The notes under the pieces were generated by a model. That model did not search any database. It was given only the letters and a program-made list of their open reading frames with translations, and was not told where the DNA came from. The position numbers and the translations under genes are program-made. Positions 36,101-42,551 of a DNA stretch of 42,551 nt are shown piece by piece (position 1 is the first letter of the stretch; each line of letters starts with the position of its first letter). Origin of the DNA: Candidatus Hydrogenedentota bacterium (GTDB lineage Bacteria > Hydrogenedentota > Hydrogenedentia > Hydrogenedentales > JAEUWI01); the NCBI GenBank assembly GCA_016182605.1, contig JACPGE010000118.1:1-42551 (forward strand). Reading direction: 5' to 3'.

Positions 36101-37420
36101 TTATCCTATATGCGTTCCATCCGGAATGGTTGCATTCTTGAGGACAACCACGATGCCGTCGCGTATGGCGTAACCGTCGCCGTCGAAGTCCTTGAGCTTG
36201 TTGGAGCCCTGAATCACCACGTTCTTGCCGATGTGCGCATTGTGGTCGATGATGCACTGGGTGAGGCGGGAATTCTCGCCTATGCCCATGGGCACGCGCT
36301 TTCGTCCGCCTCCGGTGACGGTTTCGAAGTGTTCCGCGCCCAGGATGATGCTGCGGTGGATGCCTGCGCCCGGATTCACGATACTCCGGATGCCGATGAT
36401 GGAATCGCTGATCTTTGCGCCTGCGATGCGGGTTCCTTCGCAGATGATGGCGTTGTTGATGGCCGAATCGACAATATGGACGCCGGGCAGGGCGCGCGCG
36501 TGCGTGTAGATCAGGTGCTGCTGATCGTTCAGGTCGAAGGGCGGGCGCGGCCCGGTCATGGCCATGCTCACGTCGAAATAGGCCTTCACGGTACCGACGT
36601 CTTCCCAGAATCCGGAAAACATGTGCGCGACAATCTTGTGCGTCTTGAGCGCGTTCGGCAGCATCTCGCGGCCAAAGTCAATCCACTCGGCGTGTTCTTC
36701 AAGCAGGGTTTCCAGCACCTTGGCCTTGAACACGTAGACGCCCATGGAGGCGAGGTAGGGCTTGCCCTTGCTGGGCAGGTCGAATTCTTTGAATAGGCTA
36801 TCCGGGGTGACGAGGCGCTCGATGACCTTGGGATCGGTGGGTTTTTCGACGAATTGCCGAATGCGGCCGTTGCGCTGCACGCGCATCACGCCGAAGGCGC
36901 TCACATCTTTGCGGGACACGGGCAGGGCAGACACGGTGATATCGGCGCCCTTGTTCACGTGCGTGGCCATGAGTTCCCGGTAGTCCATGCGGTAGAGCTG
37001 ATCGCCGGAGAGAATAATGTAGTGTTTTGCGCCGAGATTCCGGATGTGAATCAATTGTTTGCGCACGGCGTCGGCCGTGCCCTGAAACCACTCGTCTCCG
37101 AGGCTCCCGGTCTGTTCCGCGGAAAGGACCTCCACATAGCCGCCGCTGAAAGCATCAAAGCGGTAGGTGTTGTTGATGTGGCGGTTGAGGGAATGGCTCA
37201 TGAACTGGGTCAGGACGACAATACGGTTGATCCCGGAATGCAGGCAATTGCTGAGGGGGATATCCACCAGGCGGTAGCGGCCGCAAAGCGGCATGGCCGG
37301 CTTGGCGCGCACTTGCGTGAGCGGGTAAAGCCGCGTCCCCCGGCCTCCGCCCAGCACAATGGCGCCCACGCGCCGCATCAAATCGTGGCTAACCTCTGTT
37401 GGTGTATTCTGCGTGCCCAC
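36101..37420 (-). CDS. glgC: Glucose-1-phosphate adenylyltransferase
   Basis: This enzyme makes ADP-glucose for glycogen synthesis. The 439-residue product has the nucleotide-binding AIVLGGGRGTRLYPLTQVRAKPAMPLCGRYRLVD, FQGTADAVRKQL, ILSGDQLYRMDY, the sugar-phosphate region QFVEKPTDP, and YLASMGVYVF. The C-terminal half has the left-handed beta-helix hexapeptide repeats (HIVDSAINNAIICEGTRI...SIIGIRSIV). GTG 37420 is preferred because AAGGAGA stands six bases ahead; an in-frame ATG at 37444 would add eight residues but has a poorly spaced site. No other glycogen genes are adjacent. Confidence 0.95.
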   Translation of the reverse strand: MGTQNTPTEVSHDLMRRVGAIVLGGGRGTRLYPLTQVRAKPAMPLCGRYRLVDIPLSNCLHSGINRIVVLTQFMSHSLNRHINNTYRFDAFSGGYVEVLSAEQTGSLGDEWFQGTADAVRKQLIHIRNLGAKHYIILSGDQLYRMDYRELMATHVNKGADITVSALPVSRKDVSAFGVMRVQRNGRIRQFVEKPTDPKVIERLVTPDSLFKEFDLPSKGKPYLASMGVYVFKAKVLETLLEEHAEWIDFGREMLPNALKTHKIVAHMFSGFWEDVGTVKAYFDVSMAMTGPRPPFDLNDQQHLIYTHARALPGVHIVDSAINNAIICEGTRIAGAKISDSIIGIRSIVNPGAGIHRSIILGAEHFETVTGGGRKRVPMGIGENSRLTQCIIDHNAHIGKNVVIQGSNKLKDFDGDGYAIRDGIVVVLKNATIPDGTHIG

Positions 37421-37505
37421 GAGATCTCTCCTTAGTGCAGCCATCTCCCCGGCTGCTTTGACTACAGATCAGCCAGTTCGGTTCCCCTTGACCCGTGCCC
37501 GCGCG

Positions 37506-38393
37506 TCAGCCGTAGATAATGACACAACATGCAATGCCCCACAATGCCACGGTGGCGCCCAATGGCCAGTCTTTCAGCAGCGTGCTCGAAGGGTCTCCGC
37601 CACCGGTCTTATGATGTATCAAATGCAGGTACCGAAACAATCCGTACACGACGAAGGGCAGGGTCATGTAGAGGTGATCGGTGCCGAGCCGCTCCACCAC
37701 TTCGGGGGAGCAGGTGTAGATGGTATAGGTGATCATGCTGCTGCAGGCCATCATGAGGATCAACTGGTCGAGGAAATGGATCGAATAGTATTCGAGCACC
37801 TTGCGGTGACTGCTTGCGCCGCCGTCCATGAGGGCGATCTCGTGGCGGCGCTTGCCCAGGGTGAGCAGAAGGGCAAGAAAGAAAGAGCAGACCACAAGCC
37901 AGTTGGAGAAGGAGACGTCCAAGGCGAGCGCGCCGGCCACAGCGCGCACCACAAAGCCGAGGGCGACGGCCATGACATCCAGAATGGCCACCTGTTTCAA
38001 GATGAGACTATAGAGCAGGGTCTCCACAATGTAGAAGACGACGGCGGCGAGAAAAGGGAGCCGTATGCAGTAGGCGAGGCCGAGGCTCATGGCGAACAAG
38101 ACCAGGAGCATGGCCCAAGCATGGGACAGCGGCACGGCGCCACTGGCGATGGGGCGGTGGCGCTTTTCCGGGTGAACGCGGTCGTTCTCCAGATCGATGA
38201 TGTCGTTGAAGAGATAGGTGGCGCTCGCGGCAAAGCAGAAGCTCAGGTAGGCGAGCAGGCCGGTGCGCACCATCTCCGGGTTGTCCAATTGCTGCGCGAA
38301 GACGAGCGCCGCGAGCACGAGCAGGTTCTTGGTCCATTGGTAGACGCGCAAGGCACGGAAATAGAGCCCGGAAGTTTTCAGCAGTGTGGCCAT
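37506..38393 (-). CDS. UbiA-family prenyltransferase (decaprenyl-phosphate phosphoribosyltransferase-like)
   Basis: The 295-residue integral membrane protein has about eight helices and the two Asp-rich motifs of the UbiA superfamily. The first is NDIIDLENDRVHPEKRHRP and the second lies near GKRRHEIALMDGG. The N-terminal ALRVYQWTKNLLVLAALVFA and the motif following 'RPIASG' resemble the DPPR synthase branch, which transfers phosphoribose to a polyprenyl phosphate to make arabinose donors; quinone-type relatives are possible. The ATG at 38393 fits homologues; an upstream in-frame extension looks non-coding. It is divergent from the LysM protein gene and followed 85 bases later by glgC on the same strand. 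Confidence 0.87.
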   Translation of the reverse strand: MATLLKTSGLYFRALRVYQWTKNLLVLAALVFAQQLDNPEMVRTGLLAYLSFCFAASATYLFNDIIDLENDRVHPEKRHRPIASGAVPLSHAWAMLLVLFAMSLGLAYCIRLPFLAAVVFYIVETLLYSLILKQVAILDVMAVALGFVVRAVAGALALDVSFSNWLVVCSFFLALLLTLGKRRHEIALMDGGASSHRKVLEYYSIHFLDQLILMMACSSMITYTIYTCSPEVVERLGTDHLYMTLPFVVYGLFRYLHLIHHKTGGGDPSSTLLKDWPLGATVALWGIACCVIIYG

Positions 38394-38485
38394 GCGCCCT
38401 ATTTTGCCTGTTTGGTCAGGGTAAATTAAACTTGCGGACTCCATGGCTCCGGAACCGCATGAGTTTCGCGCACGCAACGAAAAAC

Positions 38486-38494
38486 TGATATAGT
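38486..38494 (+). promoter_or_regulatory. Candidate extended -10 promoter of the GH3/LysM gene
   Basis: TGATATAGT (extended -10, hexamer at 38489-38494) predicts a transcript start near 38501. This leaves about 100 bases of leader to the GTG 38601 start, or only seven to the in-frame ATG 38508. Confidence 0.45.
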
Positions 38495-38600
38495 CTGCAT
38501 TGCGAGTATGGTGCCCGGTCTCGCGGCCCGGTTCAATCGCATGCGCAGACTGGATCGCGCGCAGCGGCGCGGCAAGAAACAGCAAGCAAAGGAGCAAAAA

Positions 38601-41060
38601 GTGTTGGGGCTGAACAAGGGCCATCACAGTGCTTCCACCACATTAACCATTACCTTTCTGTTAGGTATCGGCATCGGCATCGCGCTTGCCTATGTCTTTT
38701 TCGACTACCTGAAGATCAATTTCGACGATGCGGCCGTCCAGACCACGCAGGCGGTTGCGCCTGCCAGGGTAGAAGCGCCGGAAACCGAAACGCCGGGGAC
38801 GGAAGTGCCCCCTCCCGTGGCAGAGCTTGCACAAGCGCCCGCGGACGAAGCCGTGGAAGCTGCTCCGGCCGGTGACGACGCCATGGCACAACCCGCGCCC
38901 CTCCCGCCGGCAGGCTGGTGGCCCGGATTGCACCTCATTGTGACCGTGGGCGGCACCGAATTGAGCGCGGAAGAGCAAGTGATTCTGGCGGAGCTGCGTC
39001 CTGGCGGCGTCTTGCTGGAAGCGCAAAACATCGTCGATGAGGCACAGACCCGCAAGCTGGTGCATGCCATTAAGGCAGCGGGCGGCATGGGCGCCGGTCT
39101 CTCCAACTTTCCTCTGATTGCCGTGGCCCAGGAGGGCGGACCCCTCTTCAATCCCCTTCAGCTCTCCGATGCGCCCGAACCGGCGGCATTGGCGGCGGGC
39201 ACCGATCCGATGCGGATGATCGAAACCGCCAAACGCTACGCGGATGCGGCCCTCGCGCGGGAGATCGGGGTGATTCTGGGCCCCTCGCTCGACATTTATG
39301 AGCCGGGCCTCTCCGATGTGGTCTTCAAGTCGCAGAGCTTCGGTTCCAACCAGGATGTGGTCGCGCAGTTGGGCATAGCCTTCGCCGAGAACCTTTCGGA
39401 TCGGGGCGTCATACCTGTTGTGAAACACTTCCCCGGGCTGGGCGCCGCGGCGCCGGGTATGGAAGGCTTTCCCACCTTGCAGGTGAAGGAAGTCGGCGAT
39501 ATGGCCAAGCTCATCTATCCCTTTTCCGAGGCGGCGCTCCGGAAGCTGCCGGGCATGGTGATCGGGCAGGTGGCGGTGCCGATCATGAATCCGGATCGGC
39601 CCTATCTCAGTGCGGTTTTTTCCGCGAAGCTGCTGGACATCGTGCGCACGGCCTGGGAGTACGATGGTGTGCTTATAGCCGGCAACATGTACGACGCACT
39701 GCAATCGAGAAAACTGCCCATCTCCGAACTGGTGCTGGAAGCCCTCTCCCTGGGAACGGACGCGGTCATTCTGAAATCGTGGAAGGCGGAGGAGCTTCGG
39801 GCTGTGGTGGCTGCCCTGGAGGCTCCAGGGAGCACAAGCCCTGAGTTGCAGGAAGCGAGCTACCGCCGCTTTGCCGCGTGGCAGGCGCGCCTCAAGGTGG
39901 CTGAACAGGCTCCCGCAACCCCGCGGACGGAAGAGCCCGCTCAGGCACCGCAGACGGCTCCGATTGAATCGAAAGATGTGGCGGCGGAGAAAGCGACAGC
40001 GCCTGCAACACCGGCGCCGGAGCCCGCAGTCTCTGTAGTGGTGCCCGCGCCCGATGCTGTGCCGCCCGCTGCGGAACCTGTACCCGAAGCGGAAACCAAG
40101 GCGCCGGAAACGGTGGAGGCCCCCAAGACCGAGAAGGCCCCCGAGGCTGCTCCAGTAGAATCCGCTCCAGCAGAAACCACGCCGGCGCCACCGGCAGAAG
40201 TACCGGCCGCCGAAGTGCCGCCAGCAAACGACGAAGCGCCCACCACGGGCGAGTCACCCATGCCAAAGGCCCCCGCGGCCATTGTCTCCGAGCCGAAGCC
40301 GGTGCCCCAGCCCGCGGCACCCGAGACTGCACCCGCAGCCCAGACGGAAGCAGCACCTGCAGTGCCGCCGTCCGCAGTGGAGAATGCAGCCCCACCGGCG
40401 GAATCCGCAGCACCAGCGCCATCCACCGCAGCACCCATGGTCGTCGAAACAAAATCGCTTCCGGATGCGACTGCGGAGCCGGCGCCCAAGCCGGAAGACG
40501 TGCCTGCCGATACCGTGGCCACGCCGGAGCCCGCGCCAGAAATACCTCCCGCGCCCGAAGTGCCCACGGAACCGGTAGGTGCAACAGAGGAAGCACCGGC
40601 CATCGAAGCGCCCGAAACACCAGAACCTGAAGCGGCGCCCGTGCCGGTGGTGCCCGATCCGTCCACACCCACGCTCAAACGTGAACACAAGGTGGTGAAG
40701 GGCGACACGCTCGGCAACATCGCGAAACAGTATGGGGTGAGTGTGGAGGACCTGAAGGCCTGGAATGGCCGCCAGGCCGATATGGTGAAGGCGGACGAAA
40801 CGCTGCTGATTTACCTGCCGGTGGCGATGGAAGAGGCGCCTGCGGAGGAGTTATTGGAAGCGCCGGCAGCGGCCCCCGTGGAGGCGACGCCGGAAGAGCC
40901 CGAGGCCCCGATGGAATCGTATGTGGTTGCGCCCGGCGACAACCTGAACCGCATTGCCAAGAAGTTTGGCGTGACGCAGAAGCAGTTGATGGAGGCGAAT
41001 GGCATCACGGATCCGGACAAGGTGAAGCTGGGCCAGAAGCTGAAGATCCCGAAACCGTAG
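38601..41060 (+). CDS. Membrane-anchored GH3 (NagZ-like) pseudoenzyme with two LysM domains
   Basis: The GTG at 38601 is chosen because AAAGGAG precedes it by six bases; ATG 38508 would add 31 very basic residues. The 819-residue protein has an N-terminal membrane helix (TLTITFLLGIGIGIALAYVFF). It is followed by a GH3-type TIM barrel at about residues 105-430, a roughly 260-residue Pro/Ala/Glu linker, and two LysM peptidoglycan-binding domains near 694-740 (KVVKGDTLGNIAKQYGVS) and 771-819 (YVVAPGDNLNRIAKKFGVT). The barrel matches NagZ, but key residues are lost. VDQEGG is VAQEGG, KHFPGHG is KHFPGLG, the DSH acid/base loop is absent, and the nucleophile motif SDDLxM reads AGNMYD. It probably binds rather than cleaves cell-wall sugars. 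Confidence 0.82.
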   Translation: MLGLNKGHHSASTTLTITFLLGIGIGIALAYVFFDYLKINFDDAAVQTTQAVAPARVEAPETETPGTEVPPPVAELAQAPADEAVEAAPAGDDAMAQPAPLPPAGWWPGLHLIVTVGGTELSAEEQVILAELRPGGVLLEAQNIVDEAQTRKLVHAIKAAGGMGAGLSNFPLIAVAQEGGPLFNPLQLSDAPEPAALAAGTDPMRMIETAKRYADAALAREIGVILGPSLDIYEPGLSDVVFKSQSFGSNQDVVAQLGIAFAENLSDRGVIPVVKHFPGLGAAAPGMEGFPTLQVKEVGDMAKLIYPFSEAALRKLPGMVIGQVAVPIMNPDRPYLSAVFSAKLLDIVRTAWEYDGVLIAGNMYDALQSRKLPISELVLEALSLGTDAVILKSWKAEELRAVVAALEAPGSTSPELQEASYRRFAAWQARLKVAEQAPATPRTEEPAQAPQTAPIESKDVAAEKATAPATPAPEPAVSVVVPAPDAVPPAAEPVPEAETKAPETVEAPKTEKAPEAAPVESAPAETTPAPPAEVPAAEVPPANDEAPTTGESPMPKAPAAIVSEPKPVPQPAAPETAPAAQTEAAPAVPPSAVENAAPPAESAAPAPSTAAPMVVETKSLPDATAEPAPKPEDVPADTVATPEPAPEIPPAPEVPTEPVGATEEAPAIEAPETPEPEAAPVPVVPDPSTPTLKREHKVVKGDTLGNIAKQYGVSVEDLKAWNGRQADMVKADETLLIYLPVAMEEAPAEELLEAPAAAPVEATPEEPEAPMESYVVAPGDNLNRIAKKFGVTQKQLMEANGITDPDKVKLGQKLKIPKP

Positions 41061-41084
41061 ACCTCATACTTACAAGCGATTGCA

Positions 41085-42287
41085 CTATCTCCCCGCTGCC
41101 GGCGCGTGCCAGTCGTAGCGGGGAGTTTCTTCTTTGAACGGCAGCGTGTTGAAGTTGCGCCCCGTGGGTTTGCTGCGCCAGTGCAGGTCCGCGAAGTCGA
41201 TCAAGGCCTCCCAGTCTTCCAGGGTCTGGTCGTGCTGTCCCTCGCGGAAGTGGATGCCGATCCGGTCTTCCGCGCCAAGGAAACGGTAGACCTCCCGCGC
41301 CGCCATATGGGTGGTCTGGGCGCCGCGCGGGTTGGCCCACAGATCGCCCAGGGCCTCCGTGCTCAGCAGGAGGCGCGGCGCGACGAGGGCCTTCAGGAAG
41401 TGCTGATCGAATGGCAGGTGCGCCTCCTTTCCCGCAAAGACGCGCAGGTTCGGGTGAAACCAGTAGCCGAAGCGCTCCGGCTGGGTAATGGCTTCGAGGG
41501 ATTCGGCCATGGCACCGGAAAATCGGTAGCATCCCGCACCCCCTGCCCCGGAACCGTTGGGACAGACGAGGGTGAAGCCTTCGTCCAGTGCCCCTGCGAG
41601 AAGCGCGACCTTGCCCGCGCGGGAGTGGCCGGTGATGGCAACGCGTGCACTGTCGATGCCCTTGTTACTCGCGAGGAGTCCGCGCAATTGCAGGGCACCC
41701 CAGGCCCACACTGCCAGCGCCCCGCCTTCGTAGTCCGGGTGCGCCGCGTAAATGCCCTTGGCGCTGCCCGCTTCGTCGGGCGCAAGATCGTGGCGCTGGT
41801 AGCCCGCGATGGCGTAACCGCGCCGGATAGCCAGCTCCACTATAGGGCGCGCGTTGTTGCCGGTGAGGGGCTCCACGGCAAGAATCAGGGGATAGGGACC
41901 GGCGTCGAGGTCCCTGGGACGGTAAAGGACCGCTTCCAACTTTAAGGAAGGGTCGTACTTCGCGGTGACTTGAAGATGATCCACCCTGGAGGGTGGGTCC
42001 TCCCACAGCTCGGTGTCAACGACGATTTCAAAGTCTTGGATATCGGGCAATAGCGGACCATACTGCAAATCCAGGATGAGCTTCTTCAGTGCCTCGCGTT
42101 GGGTCCGCCATTCCTCGACTGTAGCGACCCGGCTGCCATCGGCCTTGAGGAAGGGATCGGGCAGCAGCGGCGCTGCGGGGTAGTCCTCGGCACTCACGTT
42201 GGCGGCGGGCTCAGCGGCGACGGCAGAGAAAGGGAGAAGCGCGAGGATCAGCACGAGGATGCCTGCCGCTGCAATCGTGCGAAGCAT
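41085..42287 (-). CDS. Secreted CE15-like glucuronoyl esterase
   Basis: This alpha/beta-hydrolase of about 400 residues has a signal peptide (ILVLILALLPFSAVA). Its sequence fits carbohydrate esterase family 15 (4-O-methyl-glucuronoyl methylesterase). The features are VLYRPRDLDAGPYPLILAVE, the nucleophile elbow ITGHSRAGKVALLAGALD, the adjacent VCPNGSGAGGAGCYR typical of bacterial members, and the catalytic His in FREGQHDQTLEDWEALIDF. Such enzymes cut ester links between glucuronoxylan and lignin. ATG 42287 gives a clean signal peptide; GAGG lies just upstream. Some related hydrolases have other ester substrates. It converges on the LysM protein gene with only 24 bases between stops. Confidence 0.85.
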   Translation of the reverse strand: MLRTIAAAGILVLILALLPFSAVAAEPAANVSAEDYPAAPLLPDPFLKADGSRVATVEEWRTQREALKKLILDLQYGPLLPDIQDFEIVVDTELWEDPPSRVDHLQVTAKYDPSLKLEAVLYRPRDLDAGPYPLILAVEPLTGNNARPIVELAIRRGYAIAGYQRHDLAPDEAGSAKGIYAAHPDYEGGALAVWAWGALQLRGLLASNKGIDSARVAITGHSRAGKVALLAGALDEGFTLVCPNGSGAGGAGCYRFSGAMAESLEAITQPERFGYWFHPNLRVFAGKEAHLPFDQHFLKALVAPRLLLSTEALGDLWANPRGAQTTHMAAREVYRFLGAEDRIGIHFREGQHDQTLEDWEALIDFADLHWRSKPTGRNFNTLPFKEETPRYDWHAPAAGR

Positions 42288-42314
42288 ATCCTCACAGCAC
42301 GCTTGCACCACGAA

Positions 42315-42383
42315 GGGGACTGTACTCGCCGGGAGGCATGACTTGCTTTTTGCGGAACCAGCCTGCACCGGCGGGGACTGTAC
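42315..42383. repeat. Direct repeat of GGGGACTGTAC
   Basis: Identical copies of GGGGACTGTAC lie at 42315-42325 and 42373-42383, upstream of the esterase gene. GGGGACTGT-type palindromic repeats occur in some genomes as REP elements mobilised by REP-associated tyrosine transposases. No transposase is visible here. The remaining sequence to the window end holds no recognised gene. Confidence 0.4.
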
Positions 42384-42551
42384 CCAGGACTCAACAAACC
42401 ACACATGTTCTCCGGGTACATCCATGATAGGTAGAAGTCAAGCAGCAGAGCAGGCGTTCTGCCACCGCTGTTCTTGAGTACCGGGCGTGTTGTGCCGTAA
42501 GTGGATGATAGGGGAAGCCTTAGGCGGCGTTCGTGCAATAGGGCGTCGAGA

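Noticed and set aside
37506-38627. Long version of the UbiA-family gene beginning at 38627
   Set aside because: The first 78 codons are non-membrane, unlike homologues, and overlap the divergent LysM gene; ATG 38393 fits the family.
39900-40680. Pro/Ala/Glu-rich stretch as a separate repeat element
   Set aside because: It is a low-complexity linker inside the LysM protein, in frame throughout, with no nucleotide-level periodicity.

Overview
This is a bacterial chromosomal segment, GC-rich apart from one conspicuously AT-rich patch at about 18.96-22.4 kb. Gene content points to a Gram-negative-type heterotroph outside the best-studied phyla. The clues are a sigma factor fused to a membrane segment and carboxypeptidase-regulatory-like repeats, an NrfD-type quinone/cytochrome module, a CE15-like glucuronoyl esterase, a GPH sugar symporter, and rpoBC without rplJL directly upstream. 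Hydrogenedentota or a planctomycete-like lineage is my guess; it is an inference from style, not proof.

Layout. 0-2.6 kb (minus): a secreted protein of thirteen 62-residue BNR/Asp-box repeats, cut after its last visible repeat by the end of an insertion sequence that runs off the window. 3.2-6.3 kb (plus): a three-gene redox operon (Tat-exported 4x[4Fe-4S] protein, NrfD/HybB-like membrane protein, multiheme cytochrome c). The cytochrome runs in frame into the C-terminal half of an archaemetzincin protease, one of the most unusual things here. 6.4-7.8 kb: an O6-methylguanine-DNA methyltransferase and a hemolysin-III-family membrane protein. 8.0-16.1 kb: rpoB and rpoC with a promoter, a structured leader and a strong terminator. 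16.1-18.9 kb (minus): a PH-like-domain membrane protein and a secreted calcineurin-like phosphoesterase.

19.3-22.1 kb (plus): an AT-rich, translationally coupled four-gene cassette made of an HTH/zinc-ribbon protein, an unknown helical protein, an HEXXH metallopeptidase and a dCTP-deaminase-family enzyme. It sits between housekeeping genes and is my main candidate for an undescribed system, plausibly anti-phage nucleotide depletion with protease control.

22.4-30.9 kb (plus): thiol peroxidase, a lipoprotein with a UUCG terminator, carA, a class III aminotransferase coupled to a DUF6206-like protein, the membrane-tethered sigma factor fusion, and a small STN-like lipoprotein. 31.1-31.65 kb: a parDE toxin-antitoxin pair, probably leaderless. 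31.65-34.6 kb: divergent enoyl-CoA hydratase and acyl-CoA synthetase, the latter followed by a 59-residue CxxC protein. 34.6-38.4 kb (minus): a UbiA-family prenyltransferase, glgC and a GPH symporter. 38.5-42.3 kb: a membrane-anchored GH3 (NagZ-like) protein that has lost its catalytic residues and carries two LysM domains, convergent with the CE15-like esterase.

No tRNA, rRNA or CRISPR array was seen. Coordinates and translations were read by eye; family assignments rest on motif recognition and not on database searches.
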